This document shows, piece by piece, positions 63,888-64,000 of a stretch of 64,000 nt of DNA. Position numbers and translations under genes: made by a program. Source of the stretch: Scleropages formosus (Eukaryota > Chordata > Actinopteri > Osteoglossiformes > Osteoglossidae); assembly GCF_900964775.1 (NCBI RefSeq), contig NC_041813.1, forward strand, positions 32,366,960 to 32,430,959, in the 5' to 3' direction. The stretch's first letter is position 1, and the number at the start of each line of letters is the position of its first letter. The notes below the pieces were generated by a model that ran no database searches, was not told the DNA's origin, and saw only the letters and a list, made by a program, of their open reading frames with translations.

Positions 63888-64000
63888 GTAAGTATTCGGT
63901 TTACACACATGGACACATCTCGTAAGAAGTGTCCGAATAGGAGTATTTTCTGCCTTTTTAAATAGTGTTAGAATTACTTGGATGGATATCTCGGGGGTGC

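Overview
The window is vertebrate nuclear DNA, most likely from a ray-finned fish. Genes are split by short GT-AG introns, spliced products match vertebrate families almost end to end, and the intergenic DNA carries fish-type tRNA-derived SINEs, (TG)n tracts and a decayed CR1/Rex1-like LINE. Eleven protein-coding genes are recognised with good support and one further candidate is not recognised. I rebuilt exons by hand from splice sites and reading phase; in every main gene except MMP25 the exon lengths add up to an open frame.

Layout. 1-4.1 kb, minus strand: two leukocyte sialomucin-type membrane genes side by side, an SPN/CD43 homologue (3' end outside the window) and a homologue of human C16orf54, which here has a long mucin ectodomain. 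5.5-7.5 kb, plus: UNC119-family lipid-binding chaperone. 8.8-13.3 kb, plus: MMP25-like GPI-type matrix metalloproteinase. 15.3-21.8 kb, plus: SRRM2 spliceosomal SR protein, with its noncoding first exon near 14.0 kb. 23.1-26.4 kb, plus: THOC6 of the mRNA-export TREX/THO complex. 28.3-30.1 kb, plus: RAB35-like small GTPase with an atypical tail. 32.3-35.8 kb, plus: RNF25 RWD-RING ubiquitin ligase. 37.1-41.4 kb, plus: KAT8/MOF acetyltransferase. 42.3-43.7 kb, plus: an unrecognised candidate gene. 44.2-47.9 kb, minus: MAPK7/ERK5, with a noncoding first exon near 48.9 kb. 49.5-50.4 kb, plus: VKORC1. 51.2 kb to the end, plus: FUS, lacking only its last exon.

The genes do not form one pathway, but several (SRRM2, THOC6, FUS, KAT8) act in nuclear gene expression. 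SPN, C16orf54, MMP25, SRRM2, THOC6, KAT8, VKORC1 and FUS all have human counterparts on the short arm of chromosome 16, so most of the window is a compact block of that ancestral linkage group. RNF25, MAPK7, UNC119 and the RAB35-like gene lie elsewhere in human.

Repeats: at least five copies or fragments of one tRNA-derived SINE (one interrupted by a solo-LTR-like fossil), three copies of a second DANA-like SINE, a hairpin MITE in an SRRM2 intron, a 34-bp minisatellite, a 33-G homopolymer in a KAT8 intron, and a LINE plus a Tc1-like relic inside the 7.6-kb intron 7 of FUS. I saw no CRISPR array, rRNA or free-standing tRNA gene.
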